Positions 6,811 to 15,737 of a DNA stretch of 39,954 bases are shown here, one piece after another (position 1 is the stretch's first letter; each line of letters opens with the position of its first letter). Source of the DNA: Marinospirillum insulare DSM 21763 (GTDB lineage: Bacteria; Pseudomonadota; Gammaproteobacteria; Pseudomonadales; Halomonadaceae); assembly GCF_000686905.1 (NCBI RefSeq), contig NZ_JMLW01000025.1, positions 1 through 39,954 on the forward strand, written 5' to 3'. The notes below the pieces were generated by a model. That model made no database searches. It was not told the origin of the DNA and saw nothing but the letters and a program-made list of their open reading frames with translations. Both the position numbers and the translations under genes were made by a program.

Positions 6811-9120
6811 TTAGGTTTTTTTAAGTCGCGCCAGTAGTTGCTCTGCTGGCTCAGGCTTACCGTAAAAATAACCTTGGTGTAAATTACAGCCAACAGAATA
6901 AAGGTAAGCTTGTTGTTCTTGTGTTTCTACACCTTCTGCTACCACGAGTAGCTCTAAGTGTTTAGCAACCGCCATCATGGTTTCCACCAATAAGGCATCA
7001 CTTGAATCATCGGGTAGTCCATCTACAAATGAGCGGTCAATTTTTAGCTCATTAATCGGTAGTTTCTTAAGATAAGATAAAGATGAATAGCCTGTACCAA
7101 AGTCATCAATTGAAAAGCTAATGCCTAATTTTTGTAACTCCAACATGCGCTTAGAAGACTGATTAAAATCAGTAATTAACAAGCCTTCTGTTACCTCTAA
7201 GGTTAAGCGTTTAGGGTCAGCGCCTGTTTCATTTAACAGTTGCTGAACCTGCTCAACAAAATTGCAGTTGCGGAATTGTCGAGGGCTAATATTGACTGCG
7301 AAGGTGAGGTGAGGGTGTTCTTTCATGAGCAGCAGGGTTTCTTTTAAAACCCACTCACCCAGCGGAATAATCATGCCTGTGTCTTCTGCTAAAGGAATAA
7401 AGCGGTCGGGAGGAATTAAGCCTTTTTCAGGGTGCTCCCAACGAACCAAAGACTCAGTACCATAGACAAGACCGTCACGGTTGGTTTTAGGCTGTAAATA
7501 AAGACGTAGTTGCTGGCTTTCTAGGCCTTTTCTTAACTCGCCCTCTAGCTCAAACCGGCTTTCAACCTGAGTTTGCATGCTTGTTTTAAAACGTCTCCAG
7601 GTGCCTCTGCCCGCTTCTTTGGCTGCATAAAGTGCTATATCAGCTTCTTTAAGTAGGTCTGTAAAAGGTCGTTCAAAACTTGAGTTAAAAGAAGCACCTA
7701 AGCTACAACCTAATAAATATTCGTTGTCGCCTAGCTGAAGGGGGCGAGAAAGGCTGTTTTGAAAAAGCTCTAACCTTTCTTCTAGTTTTTGTTCAGCTAA
7801 TTCAAGGTTTGAATCTTTTTCAACTAACAATAAAACAAACTCATCTCCACCAAAGCGAGCAAGGGTTTCGTTAGCTTCTAACAAGCTATTAAGGCGCTTA
7901 GAAACAGCTATGAGTAGTTCATCGCCCTTGGTATGCCCTAATGCATCGTTAATATTCTTAAAGTGATCCAAGTCTATTATTGCTAGCACCATAAGCGCAG
8001 CGTTAGCCTCTAGTTGTTTAGAGGTGGCTAGTAGAGTTTCTTGAAACAAGTAACGATTAGGTAGGTTGGTTAAGGGGTCGTAATAGGCTAGGAACTCAAT
8101 ACGCTGTTCGTGTTGGTAGCTTTCTGTAATATCGCGGCTTACACCTAATACACCAATAAAGTTATTGTTTATGTCTAATAGAGGTGCTTTAACTTTATGA
8201 AGTAACCTATCTGAGCCATCCGGAAAGCGAGTCCATTCTTTAATGTGGACTAGATCACGGCTAGTAACTACCTGCTGATCTGCTTGGCGAAAGTTTTTAG
8301 CGAGGCTTTCGGTAAAGAAGTTAAAATCTGTTTTGCCTTTAATAGCTAAAGGCGAGTGGTTAACAAAGTTAGCAAACTTAGCATTAGCTCCTAAGTACTT
8401 ACCTTCTGGATCTTTAAAGAAAATCATATCAGGAAGCGAGTGGAGCAAGCCTTCAAGCATGGAGCTTTTTTCACGCAGCTTGTGTTCAGCTTTGCGTCGG
8501 TTAAGAATATTCCATATCAAAAAGGCTATGATAATAAGAAGTGTAAAGGTGGTAAGCCAACGAACTTGGTTAATTTGTTTTTGTGTCGTTAGGAGTTTCT
8601 GATAGCGTGATTCAGCCAAAGACTCTAAGCGATCCTTATATTCTAGAACGCTAGCTTCGGCTATTTTTTTACCCGTAATATCAAGGATTACAGAAAACAA
8701 TAAGGTTTCGCCCTTCTCAGTTTCTGTGGCTAGTGGCCAAGAATAAACTTCAACCGTGCGAACTTCACCTGAGGCAGTACGATGAGGAAAAACAAAGTAG
8801 TTACGATTTTCTTGCTCTGCTAACTCGCGCTCAAGCTTTACGTCTTCAGCATCAAGCGCATTAATTTGCTGAATGCTCAGTTGTTTTAACTGCTCTACAC
8901 TATAACCATAAAATTTAGCGGCAGCCTTGTTAGCATCACGTATCTCACCACTTTTAGGCTCAATTATTAACATGGGTGAGCCATATTCATTAAAGAAACT
9001 GGCTGGAAGCTGTGTGGCATAGCTTTGCGCTACTGCTTGAGTTAATACAAGCGAGAAAAATATTCCCCCTACTAGCCAAAGGAGCGATTTTTTATTTAAG
9101 GGTGAAAATTTAAATGCCAT
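6811..9120 (-). CDS. PAS-TM-PAS-GGDEF-EAL protein with an extracytoplasmic PAS domain
   Basis: 769 residues. An N-terminal hydrophobic segment (13-30) ending in AVAQS could be a signal anchor or a cleaved signal peptide. A PAS-like domain follows (about 38-150) and, with a second membrane segment at 188-205, should lie in the periplasm. Then come a cytoplasmic PAS (216-333), GGDEF domain (340-510) and EAL domain (520-769). The cyclase motif is intact (GGDEF 424-428) without an RxxD inhibitory site. The EAL tripeptide reads ESL (556-558), while N610, the DDFGTG motif (672-677), K693 and AEGVE are kept, so a residual or dual activity is possible. The start lies 5 bases after the yciH stop, suggesting one transcript and coupled translation. 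Confidence 0.9.
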   Translation of the reverse strand: MAFKFSPLNKKSLLWLVGGIFFSLVLTQAVAQSYATQLPASFFNEYGSPMLIIEPKSGEIRDANKAAAKFYGYSVEQLKQLSIQQINALDAEDVKLERELAEQENRNYFVFPHRTASGEVRTVEVYSWPLATETEKGETLLFSVILDITGKKIAEASVLEYKDRLESLAESRYQKLLTTQKQINQVRWLTTFTLLIIIAFLIWNILNRRKAEHKLREKSSMLEGLLHSLPDMIFFKDPEGKYLGANAKFANFVNHSPLAIKGKTDFNFFTESLAKNFRQADQQVVTSRDLVHIKEWTRFPDGSDRLLHKVKAPLLDINNNFIGVLGVSRDITESYQHEQRIEFLAYYDPLTNLPNRYLFQETLLATSKQLEANAALMVLAIIDLDHFKNINDALGHTKGDELLIAVSKRLNSLLEANETLARFGGDEFVLLLVEKDSNLELAEQKLEERLELFQNSLSRPLQLGDNEYLLGCSLGASFNSSFERPFTDLLKEADIALYAAKEAGRGTWRRFKTSMQTQVESRFELEGELRKGLESQQLRLYLQPKTNRDGLVYGTESLVRWEHPEKGLIPPDRFIPLAEDTGMIIPLGEWVLKETLLLMKEHPHLTFAVNISPRQFRNCNFVEQVQQLLNETGADPKRLTLEVTEGLLITDFNQSSKRMLELQKLGISFSIDDFGTGYSSLSYLKKLPINELKIDRSFVDGLPDDSSDALLVETMMAVAKHLELLVVAEGVETQEQQAYLYSVGCNLHQGYFYGKPEPAEQLLARLKKT

Positions 9121-9125
9121 AAGGC

Positions 9126-9500
9126 TTACCCGCCACTTAGCTTAACTTGAAATCCTTTGGCCTCTAGTAGAGATTTAAGGGTTGCTCGCTGGTCACCTTG
9201 AATTTCAATAATGTCATCTTTCAAAGCGCCACCTGTTCCGCAGCGTTTTTTTAACTCAGCTGCTAAAGACTTTAACTCACTCTTGCCTAAGGGAATACCT
9301 TGAATTGTAGTAACACCTTTTCCTTTACGACCTGAGGTTTCTCGACGAATGCGCACTGTGCCATCGAGTGTTTCTAAACGTTGTTGGTCAGCAAGGTCTG
9401 CACAGCAGCAAGAGGCGAGGGGTTGCTCGCAAGCAGGACATAGCTGACCCTGCTCAGTAGAATAGACTAAACTGCTTAACTGTTGCTTAAGAGAAGACAT
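9126..9500 (-). CDS. yciH: SUI1-family translation factor-like protein YciH
   Basis: Bacterial homolog of eukaryotic initiation factor eIF1; in E. coli YciH affects initiation fidelity and stress-time translation. The 124-residue protein has a SUI1 domain over about residues 45-124, with TVRIRRETSGRKGKGVTTI, LAAELKKRCGTGGA and the C-terminal LLEAKGFQVKLSGG. The N-terminus carries a cysteine-rich segment CPACEQPLASCCC (about 25-37) that could bind metal; E. coli YciH lacks it. The ATG at 9500 is chosen over a TTG seven codons upstream because GGA stands 7 bases before it. It is followed at once by the PAS-GGDEF-EAL gene. Confidence 0.9.
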   Translation of the reverse strand: MSSLKQQLSSLVYSTEQGQLCPACEQPLASCCCADLADQQRLETLDGTVRIRRETSGRKGKGVTTIQGIPLGKSELKSLAAELKKRCGTGGALKDDIIEIQGDQRATLKSLLEAKGFQVKLSGG

Positions 9501-9560
9501 AAAAAATTCCAAGTTACTCAACTAGAAAGGTGTAAAATAACATATTTTCGTTATGCTGAA

Positions 9561-9582
9561 ACTGCTGCATGAGTATAGCAGT
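9561..9582. promoter_or_regulatory. Inverted repeat between yciH and the acyltransferase gene
   Basis: ACTGCT (9561-9566) and AGCAGT (9577-9582) form a perfect 6-bp inverted repeat with a 10-base centre, in the divergent region between yciH and the yihG-like gene. The half-site spacing fits a dimeric regulator, but no regulator is assigned. Confidence 0.3.
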
Positions 9583-9623
9583 GGTTAAGTTAGCCAAGAA
9601 TCAATATTTTTGAGACATCGATA

Positions 9624-10529
9624 ATGTATAACTTATTAACTGGAGTAGTGACTAGCTTGTTGTTATTGCTCAATACGCTAGTAGGAATGGTGCCACTACT
9701 ATTTTTTGCTTTACTCAAACTACTGGTACCTATTCAGTGGTTTAGAGACTTTTGTTTTGAGGCGGTGAGATTTATTGCCGCTACTTGGATTAGCATAAAT
9801 ATTCTAATTTTTCGTTACCTTACGCCCACCTATTGGGATATTCGGGGGCAACACAAGTTAAGCCGACAAGAATCTTTGTTGGTTATATCTAATCACCAAA
9901 GCTGGGTCGATATACCCGCCTTAATGGCAGCTATTCATGGCAAGGCACCTTTTTTTACCTTCTTTTTAAAACGTGAACTCATTTGGGTGCCGCTACTTGG
10001 CTTGGCCTGGTGGGCCTTAGAGTATCCCTTTATGCGTCGACACAGCAAAGCAGAGCTAGAAAAAAATCCACAGTTACGCGGTGAGGACTTAGCTATAACC
10101 CGTAAAGCCTGTGATCGTTTAAAAGGCCGCCCTGTTTCTTTAGTTAACTATTTAGAAGGTACACGCTTTACACCTGCAAAACATGATCAGCAGCAATCTC
10201 CCTATCAATACCTGTTGAAACCAAAATCAGGGGGCGTAGCCTTCACACTAAACGCAATGCATGATCAACTGTATAGCTACCTAGATGTAACCCTGGTTTA
10301 TGCTAGTGAGCAGCCACCTACTTTTTGGGATCTGCTAAGTGGTAGGGTGGGGCAAGTCATAATAGATATTCAAAAAGAGCCGCTTCCTAAGGCTATGCTG
10401 GCTGGCGACTACCAAGAGGACCCTGTTTTTAGAAAAGCATTTCAGGAATGGGTTAATCAACTTTGGCAAGAAAAAGACCAGCGTATAGCTAGGTTGCGCC
10501 AAGAGTTAATGGCTAACCCTAAAGGTTGA
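9624..10529 (+). CDS. yihG: PlsC-superfamily acyltransferase, YihG type
   Basis: 301-residue membrane acyltransferase, likely acylating lysophosphatidic acid or a related lysophospholipid at the inner membrane. Two hydrophobic segments (about 8-36 and 46-64) precede the catalytic NHQSWVD box at 90-96 (the NHxxxxD motif). The acceptor-binding motif YLEGTRF is at 176-182 (EGTR 178-181). The length and these motifs match E. coli YihG better than the shorter PlsC. ATG start with a weak GAGA site. It is followed 61 bases later by a same-strand PAS-GGDEF-EAL gene. The exact acyl donor and acceptor cannot be read from the sequence. Confidence 0.85.
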   Translation: MYNLLTGVVTSLLLLLNTLVGMVPLLFFALLKLLVPIQWFRDFCFEAVRFIAATWISINILIFRYLTPTYWDIRGQHKLSRQESLLVISNHQSWVDIPALMAAIHGKAPFFTFFLKRELIWVPLLGLAWWALEYPFMRRHSKAELEKNPQLRGEDLAITRKACDRLKGRPVSLVNYLEGTRFTPAKHDQQQSPYQYLLKPKSGGVAFTLNAMHDQLYSYLDVTLVYASEQPPTFWDLLSGRVGQVIIDIQKEPLPKAMLAGDYQEDPVFRKAFQEWVNQLWQEKDQRIARLRQELMANPKG

Positions 10530-10590
10530 TGACTTGCAGATTTTTTTAAGGTAATTTAATTGGCACCTGGAATGGAATCGGGAGATAACC

Positions 10591-12306
10591 TTGCAGCACT
10601 TAGAAGCCGCACTACTCATGGCTATTATTGAGAAAGTTCCTCAAGCTGTCGTGGTGACAGATCGCCAGCAAACCATTACTTACGTTAATTCTGCCTATGA
10701 GCGATTAACGGGTATCAGTAAAGCCAAAGCTGTAGGCAATACGCCGCGTATTAACCAGTCAGGCCACCATGATGCAGCCTTTTATAAGCGATTACAGGCT
10801 GAATTAGATAAAACAGGCCAGTGGGAAGGCGATGTATGGGATTACCTGTCTAGTGGAAGCTCCTATCTAAAGCATTTAAACATTGAAGCTGTTACCGACA
10901 GTAAAGGTGAGGTTAGCCATTACTTTGCAATTTTCAGTGAGCTTTCTGCTCTGCACCGTAGTGAAGCAGAATTAGAGCGTTTAACTCACTATGACCCACT
11001 GACTGAATTACCCAACCGTATTTTATTTCGTAACCGTTTAGGTCATGAGTTTAATATTTCCTCTCGCCATAAAACTCGCACAGGCTTAGTTTTACTTAAT
11101 GTCGATCGCTTTAAACTCATTAATGATGCTTTTGGTTTTGCAGCGGGTGATCAGCTATTAATTGACGTGGCAAAACGCTTGCAAACAGGTATTAGACGTA
11201 CAGACCTGCTAGCTCGCCAAGAAAGCCGTCAAGAAAGGGATGCTGACCTCTTGTCACGCATGGGTGGTAATGACTTTTCTTTTATTCTTAGTGAACTACG
11301 CAAACCTGACGATGCCAGCATTGTGGCTGAGCGCTTAATTAGCTGCCTTGAAGAGCCTTTCATTATTCAAGGTGAAGAAGTGTATGTATCGGCTAGCTTG
11401 GGTTTAGCCATTTATCCTGACAATGCTCAGACAGAAGATGATTTATTACGCTGCGCTGAGACAGCATTAAACTTAGTAAAAGAAGAAGGTAAGGGTGGTT
11501 ATCGCTTTTTTGCTGAAGACTTGAATATTAGCAGTGCGCACCGTGTTCGCTTAGAAGCCAAAATGCGTAAAGCACTGCAACACGACAGTTTTGTACTTTA
11601 TTACCAGCCTAAGCAAGATTTAAAAAAAGGTAAAATTTGTGGCATGGAAGCTCTAATACGCTGGCCAACGGATGAAGGTATGGTTTTACCAGGAGAGTTT
11701 ATTCCTTTAGCTGAAGACACAGGCATGATAAACCCTTTGGGTCGCTGGATACTTTTTACTGCCTTGTCAGATACAGTCAAAGCCAGTCAAGCCATAGGTT
11801 ACCCCTTGCAGGTTGCTGTTAACCTTTCTATGCGTCAATTTCAACGCCCAGGTTTAAGCGAATTGGTAGCAGAAGCAATTGCCTTTAGTGGTATAGAGCC
11901 TAGCCAAGTAGAACTAGAAATTACTGAAAGCATGGTAATGGACAAGGTGGATGAGGCTATTGTTACTATGCAAGGTTTACGGGATTTAGGCGTGCAGCTG
12001 GCTATAGATGACTTTGGTACAGGTTATTCTTCTATGGCTTATTTGCGTAACTTCCCTGTGAATACTTTAAAAATAGATCAAAACTTTGTGCAAGACCTTA
12101 GTACCCAAGAGAGCAACACTAGTATTATTGATGCTGTTATAGGTTTAGGTTGTGGTTTAGGTATGCAGGTGGTTGCAGAAGGGGTAGAAACTAAAATTCA
12201 GTGGGATTACCTAGCTAAAGCAGGCTGTCATTTAGGGCAGGGTTACTATATTAGTCATCCTTTGGCATTAGATGCATTTATTGAGTGGGTGAAAACCTCT
12301 GACTAA
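10591..12306 (+). CDS. Soluble PAS-GGDEF-EAL protein, probable cyclic-di-GMP phosphodiesterase
   Basis: 571 residues without membrane segments: PAS (about 10-122), GGDEF domain (130-310) and EAL domain (320-571). The cyclase motif is degenerate, GGNDF (225-229). An RxxD-type site (RDAD, 216-219) is kept five residues ahead, inside a charged insertion (RQESRQERDAD). The EAL domain has E353 of EAL, N411, the ELEITES motif, DDFGTG (473-478), K494 and AEGVE, so it should be active. A cytoplasmic phosphodiesterase gated by cyclic-di-GMP binding at the RxxD site is a reasonable inference. The start is a TTG at 10591 because GGGAG stands 7 bases before it; the next Met (10618) has no ribosome site. 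Confidence 0.88.
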   Translation: MQHLEAALLMAIIEKVPQAVVVTDRQQTITYVNSAYERLTGISKAKAVGNTPRINQSGHHDAAFYKRLQAELDKTGQWEGDVWDYLSSGSSYLKHLNIEAVTDSKGEVSHYFAIFSELSALHRSEAELERLTHYDPLTELPNRILFRNRLGHEFNISSRHKTRTGLVLLNVDRFKLINDAFGFAAGDQLLIDVAKRLQTGIRRTDLLARQESRQERDADLLSRMGGNDFSFILSELRKPDDASIVAERLISCLEEPFIIQGEEVYVSASLGLAIYPDNAQTEDDLLRCAETALNLVKEEGKGGYRFFAEDLNISSAHRVRLEAKMRKALQHDSFVLYYQPKQDLKKGKICGMEALIRWPTDEGMVLPGEFIPLAEDTGMINPLGRWILFTALSDTVKASQAIGYPLQVAVNLSMRQFQRPGLSELVAEAIAFSGIEPSQVELEITESMVMDKVDEAIVTMQGLRDLGVQLAIDDFGTGYSSMAYLRNFPVNTLKIDQNFVQDLSTQESNTSIIDAVIGLGCGLGMQVVAEGVETKIQWDYLAKAGCHLGQGYYISHPLALDAFIEWVKTSD

Positions 12307-12330
12307 TCTAGGAAGCACTAGCCAGAGGTT
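12294..12330 (-). terminator. Hairpin terminator at the end of epd-pgk-fba
   Basis: Arms AACCTCTGACTA (12294-12305) and TAGCCAGAGGTT (12319-12330) flank a 13-base loop. On the minus strand the stem is 12 bp with one G-T wobble and is followed by TTTT, so it fits termination of the fba operon. On the plus strand it overlaps the stop of the PAS-GGDEF-EAL gene but lacks a T run. The first arm is identical to that of the terminator at 472. Confidence 0.65.
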
Positions 12331-12363
12331 CTGTTAGATCTAATTAGTAGACCTAATGAAAAG

Positions 12364-13428
12364 CTACTTAACTTGTGGATCTAACTCGCCACTTAAATAG
12401 CGAGCCGTCATATCTTCTAGGCTAAGCGCTCTAATTTTACTAGCATGGCCTGCCGTACCAAAAGCTTCATAACGATTAACACAAATATCGGTCATGGCAA
12501 TTTGTGAGGCTTTGAAGTATTTACGTGGGTCAAACTCTGCTGGGTTTTCAGCTAAGAATTTACGAATCGCACCTGTAGAAGCTAGGCGTAAGTCAGTGTC
12601 TATGTTCACTTTACGCACACCATACTTAATGCCTTCTACAATTTCTTCTACCGGAACACCGTAGGTTTCTGGAATATCACCACCAAACTTGTTAATAATT
12701 GCTAACCATTCTTGTGGCACAGAAGAAGAACCGTGCATGACTAGGTGAGTGTTAGGAATGCGCTCGTGAATGGCTTTGATGCGATCGATTGCTAACGTAT
12801 CGCCGGTGGGTGGCTTGGTGAATTTGTAAGCACCGTGGCTAGTACCTATGGCAATGGCTAAAGCATCAACCTTGGTTTGTTTAACAAAGTCAGCGGCTTC
12901 TTCAGGGTCAGTTAGCATTTGTTCCATGCTTAAAGTACCTTCTGCACCTATGCCATCTTCTTCACCAGCCTGCCCAGTTTCTAAGCTACCTAAACAACCT
13001 AGTTCGCCTTCCACTGAAACACCACAAGCATGCGACATTTCAACAGTGCGACGGGTGACATCGACGTTGTATTCATAGCTGGCAGGTGTTTTGCCGTCTT
13101 CACCTAAAGAGCCATCCATCATTACTGAGCTAAAACCGAGTTGAATAGAACGCTGACAAACTGCAGGGCTAGTACCGTGGTCTTGGTGCATACACACAGG
13201 AATATGCGGCCACTCTTCAATGGCTGCTAAAATAAGGTGACGTAAAAAAGGTGCGCCAGCGTAGCTACGCGCTCCAGCCGAAGCTTGAACAATAACAGGA
13301 GAGTCAGTACGGTCAGCGGCTTCCATAATGGCGCGCATTTGTTCTAGGTTGTTTACGTTAAATGCTGGCACGCCGTAACCGTATTCAGCCGCATGGTCCA
13401 ACATTTGACGCAGGGTAATTAAAGCCAT
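12364..13428 (-). CDS. fba: Fructose-bisphosphate aldolase, class II
   Basis: Zinc-dependent aldolase that interconverts fructose 1,6-bisphosphate with dihydroxyacetone phosphate and glyceraldehyde 3-phosphate. The 354 residues carry the metal and catalytic motif MHQDHG near 80-85, GVSVEGELG, the GTSHGAYKF loop, [11 protein letters not shown] and NIDTDLRLA. The length and sequence fit the CbbA/Fda-type class II aldolases found in Pseudomonas and autotrophs. ATG start with AAAGG about 9 bases upstream. It is the last gene of the minus-strand operon epd-pgk-fba and lies 52 bases after pgk. A hairpin terminator follows. Confidence 0.96.
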   Translation of the reverse strand: MALITLRQMLDHAAEYGYGVPAFNVNNLEQMRAIMEAADRTDSPVIVQASAGARSYAGAPFLRHLILAAIEEWPHIPVCMHQDHGTSPAVCQRSIQLGFSSVMMDGSLGEDGKTPASYEYNVDVTRRTVEMSHACGVSVEGELGCLGSLETGQAGEEDGIGAEGTLSMEQMLTDPEEAADFVKQTKVDALAIAIGTSHGAYKFTKPPTGDTLAIDRIKAIHERIPNTHLVMHGSSSVPQEWLAIINKFGGDIPETYGVPVEEIVEGIKYGVRKVNIDTDLRLASTGAIRKFLAENPAEFDPRKYFKASQIAMTDICVNRYEAFGTAGHASKIRALSLEDMTARYLSGELDPQVK

Positions 13429-13480
13429 AATTTTTTACCTTTAATAAAGGGTGTGTTTAATTGTTGGTTTAGTCATAATT

Positions 13481-14644
13481 TTATTGGTTAGCTGCAGCTT
13501 TTAAAGCAGCAACAGCAGGTAATTCTTTGCCTTCGACGTATTCTAAGAAAGCACCGCCACCAGTAGAAATATAAGATACTTGTTCAGCGATGCCGTATTT
13601 ATCTATGGCTGCTAGGGTATCACCACCACCTGCAATGGAGAAGGCGCCACTTTTAGCAATGGCTTTAGAGAGCACTTCTGTACCGCTGCTAAATTGTTGG
13701 ATTTCAAAAACACCCACAGGGCCATTCCATAAAATAGTACCCGCATCTTTTAATAATAAAGCTAAGGCAGCGGCTGAGTCTGGGCCTATGTCTAAAATCA
13801 TATCATCTGCGTCTACTTCTTCTACTAGCTTAATAGTTGCTTCAGCATTTTCAGAAAACTCTTTGGCAACTACCACATCGGTCGGTAAGGGAATACTAAC
13901 TTGGCTCATTAGCTGCTTAGCTTTTTCAACTAGGTCTGCTTCATATAAAGATTTACCTACAGGGAAACCAGCGGCGGCTAAAAATGTATTGGCAATACCA
14001 CCACCTACAATAATTTGTTGGCACTTTTCAGACAGGGCATTCAGCACTTCTAGTTTAGTAGAGACTTTAGAGCCACCGACGATAGCCACTAGAGGTTTAG
14101 CTGGTTTAGCTAGGGCTTTTTCTAAAGCATCGAGTTCTGTCGCCAATAAAGGGCCAGCGCAAGCTACGGGTGCAAAACGGGCTACACCGTGGGTAGATGC
14201 TTGGGCTCGGTGGGCAGTACCAAAAGCATCCATTACAAATACATCACACAAGGCGGCATAGGCTTTAGATAAATCTTCTTGGTCTTTCTTTTCACCTTGA
14301 TTAAAGCGCACGTTTTCTAACAAAACCACTTCACCAGCCGCCACTTCAACCCCTTGCAAGTAATCTTTAACTAACTTAACTGGCTGGTTTAATAACTGAC
14401 TTAAGTGTTCAGCAACTGGTGCTAAAGAGTTAGCTGCATCGTAAACACCTTCTTCAGGGCGACCCAAGTGAGACATGAGTATAACTTGGGCACCCGCTTT
14501 AATGGCGAGTTGAATGGTCGGAAGACTGGCACGAATACGAGCATCGGACGTGACCTTGCCATCTTTAATGGGTACGTTTAAATCTTCACGAATTAGCACT
14601 CGCTTATTGGCTAGGTCTAAATCGCTCATTTTAATTACTTGCAT
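13481..14644 (-). CDS. pgk: Phosphoglycerate kinase
   Basis: Transfers phosphate between 1,3-bisphosphoglycerate and ADP in glycolysis and gluconeogenesis; cytoplasmic. The 387 residues have the N-terminal LIREDLNVP motif, the substrate region SHLGRPEEG, and [11 protein letters not shown]. Nucleotide-binding segments include [14 protein letters not shown] and WNGPVGVFE, and the C-terminal GGGDTLAAI and STGGGAFLE. Normal length for the family. GAGGA lies 7 bases before the ATG. It is the middle gene of epd-pgk-fba, 30 bases after epd. A 223-codon open frame on the opposite strand is a coding shadow. Confidence 0.98.
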   Translation of the reverse strand: MQVIKMSDLDLANKRVLIREDLNVPIKDGKVTSDARIRASLPTIQLAIKAGAQVILMSHLGRPEEGVYDAANSLAPVAEHLSQLLNQPVKLVKDYLQGVEVAAGEVVLLENVRFNQGEKKDQEDLSKAYAALCDVFVMDAFGTAHRAQASTHGVARFAPVACAGPLLATELDALEKALAKPAKPLVAIVGGSKVSTKLEVLNALSEKCQQIIVGGGIANTFLAAAGFPVGKSLYEADLVEKAKQLMSQVSIPLPTDVVVAKEFSENAEATIKLVEEVDADDMILDIGPDSAAALALLLKDAGTILWNGPVGVFEIQQFSSGTEVLSKAIAKSGAFSIAGGGDTLAAIDKYGIAEQVSYISTGGGAFLEYVEGKELPAVAALKAAANQ

Positions 14645-14674
14645 GAATAAGTCCTCAAATTTAAGCTTATAAAA

Positions 14675-15718
14675 TTAATTAGTGGTGTTATTTTCTAAGG
14701 CTAACCAGTGGAGTGCTATATCTAACATGCGGTTAGCAAAGCCCCATTCGTTATCAAACCAGCACAAAAGTTTAACCAAGCGTTTGCCTGCTACATGAGT
14801 TTGGGTGGCATCAACAATGCTAGAGCGTGGGTCGTGGTTAAAGTCGACGGAAGCATTAGGTTCTTCTGTATAACCCATAATGCCTTGTAAAGCCCCTTCA
14901 CTTGCTTGGCGTAAAAGCTGGTTAATTTCTGCCACGCTAGTATCACGCTTAACGCACAAGGTTAAATCCATAGCGGAAACGTTTAGGGTAGGTACACGCA
15001 AGTGAGTGCTAGCAATGCGTCCTTCTAAATGCGGCAGTAAACGATAAATACCTTTAGCTAGCCCAGTTTCAACAGGAATAATAGAGGCCATAGCTGAGCG
15101 GGTTAAGCGTAAATCGTTTTTGTTATAAGCATCACTTACCGGTTGGTCGTTCATGGCTGAGTGAATGGTGCTAGTTGTTGCGTGCTCAATACCTAGCTGG
15201 TCGTCCAACAGTTTTATTAGCGGGATAACACAGTTGGTAGTACAAGAAGCCGCTGAGACAATACGCATGTCTGGTGCAAGCTGATTAAGGTTTACCCCTC
15301 TAACAATGGTGGCATCAACATCAGCTTCTGCAGGATGAGAAAACAGCAGCCGTTTAGCACCCGCTTCTAGGTGTTTTTCTGCAGTGGCTCTGTCTTTAAA
15401 ACTACCCGTACACTCTAAAAGCAGGTCAATGTTTAAGTCTGACCAAGGTAGATCAGCAGGTGTCGGGCTACACAAAACATTAATGGGGTGGTCGTCTATC
15501 CAAAGCTGGTTGTTGCGTGTTGCTACCTTGTTAGGAAAACGCCCATGAATGGTGTCGTAACGAGTTAGATAGGCGAGGGTATCTAAATCAGATAGCTCAT
15601 TTAGAGCAACTATATTTAAACCACGGCAGTCTTCGCGCTCTGCCCAGGCGCGAAGAATACATTGTCCGATGCGCCCATATCCATTAATGGCCAGCCTAGG
15701 TTTCATTGGTTTAGTCAT
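14675..15718 (-). CDS. epd: Erythrose-4-phosphate dehydrogenase (GapA family)
   Basis: NAD-dependent enzyme of the GAPDH superfamily that oxidises erythrose 4-phosphate for pyridoxal phosphate synthesis. It has the Rossmann motif INGYGRIG, the catalytic segment SAASCTTNC, and TIHSAMNDQPVSDAY. SVDFNHDPRSSIVDATQT and WFDNEWGFANRM also resemble E. coli Epd more closely than GapA. Its place in epd-pgk-fba matches the enterobacterial and Pseudomonas order. It could also work on glyceraldehyde 3-phosphate, since no other gap gene is in the window. In-frame ATGs lie at 15718 and 15706, with AAGG close before the first; a TTG at 15727 is less likely. A conserved 39-bp element starts 20 bases upstream. 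Confidence 0.88.
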   Translation of the reverse strand: MTKPMKPRLAINGYGRIGQCILRAWAEREDCRGLNIVALNELSDLDTLAYLTRYDTIHGRFPNKVATRNNQLWIDDHPINVLCSPTPADLPWSDLNIDLLLECTGSFKDRATAEKHLEAGAKRLLFSHPAEADVDATIVRGVNLNQLAPDMRIVSAASCTTNCVIPLIKLLDDQLGIEHATTSTIHSAMNDQPVSDAYNKNDLRLTRSAMASIIPVETGLAKGIYRLLPHLEGRIASTHLRVPTLNVSAMDLTLCVKRDTSVAEINQLLRQASEGALQGIMGYTEEPNASVDFNHDPRSSIVDATQTHVAGKRLVKLLCWFDNEWGFANRMLDIALHWLALENNTTN

Positions 15719-15737
15719 TACCTTCAATTATAAATAG

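Noticed and set aside
13590-14261. A 223-codon open frame antisense to pgk
   Set aside because: It mirrors the codon bias of pgk, has no ribosome site or recognisable domain, and pgk itself is certain.
15727-15732. The perfect TATAAT as the main -10 of epd
   Set aside because: It would start transcription about at the ATG, and it has no -35 at 17 bases. It is kept only as a possible second promoter; the upstream TTGCGC-17-GAAAAT pair is shared with tkt.
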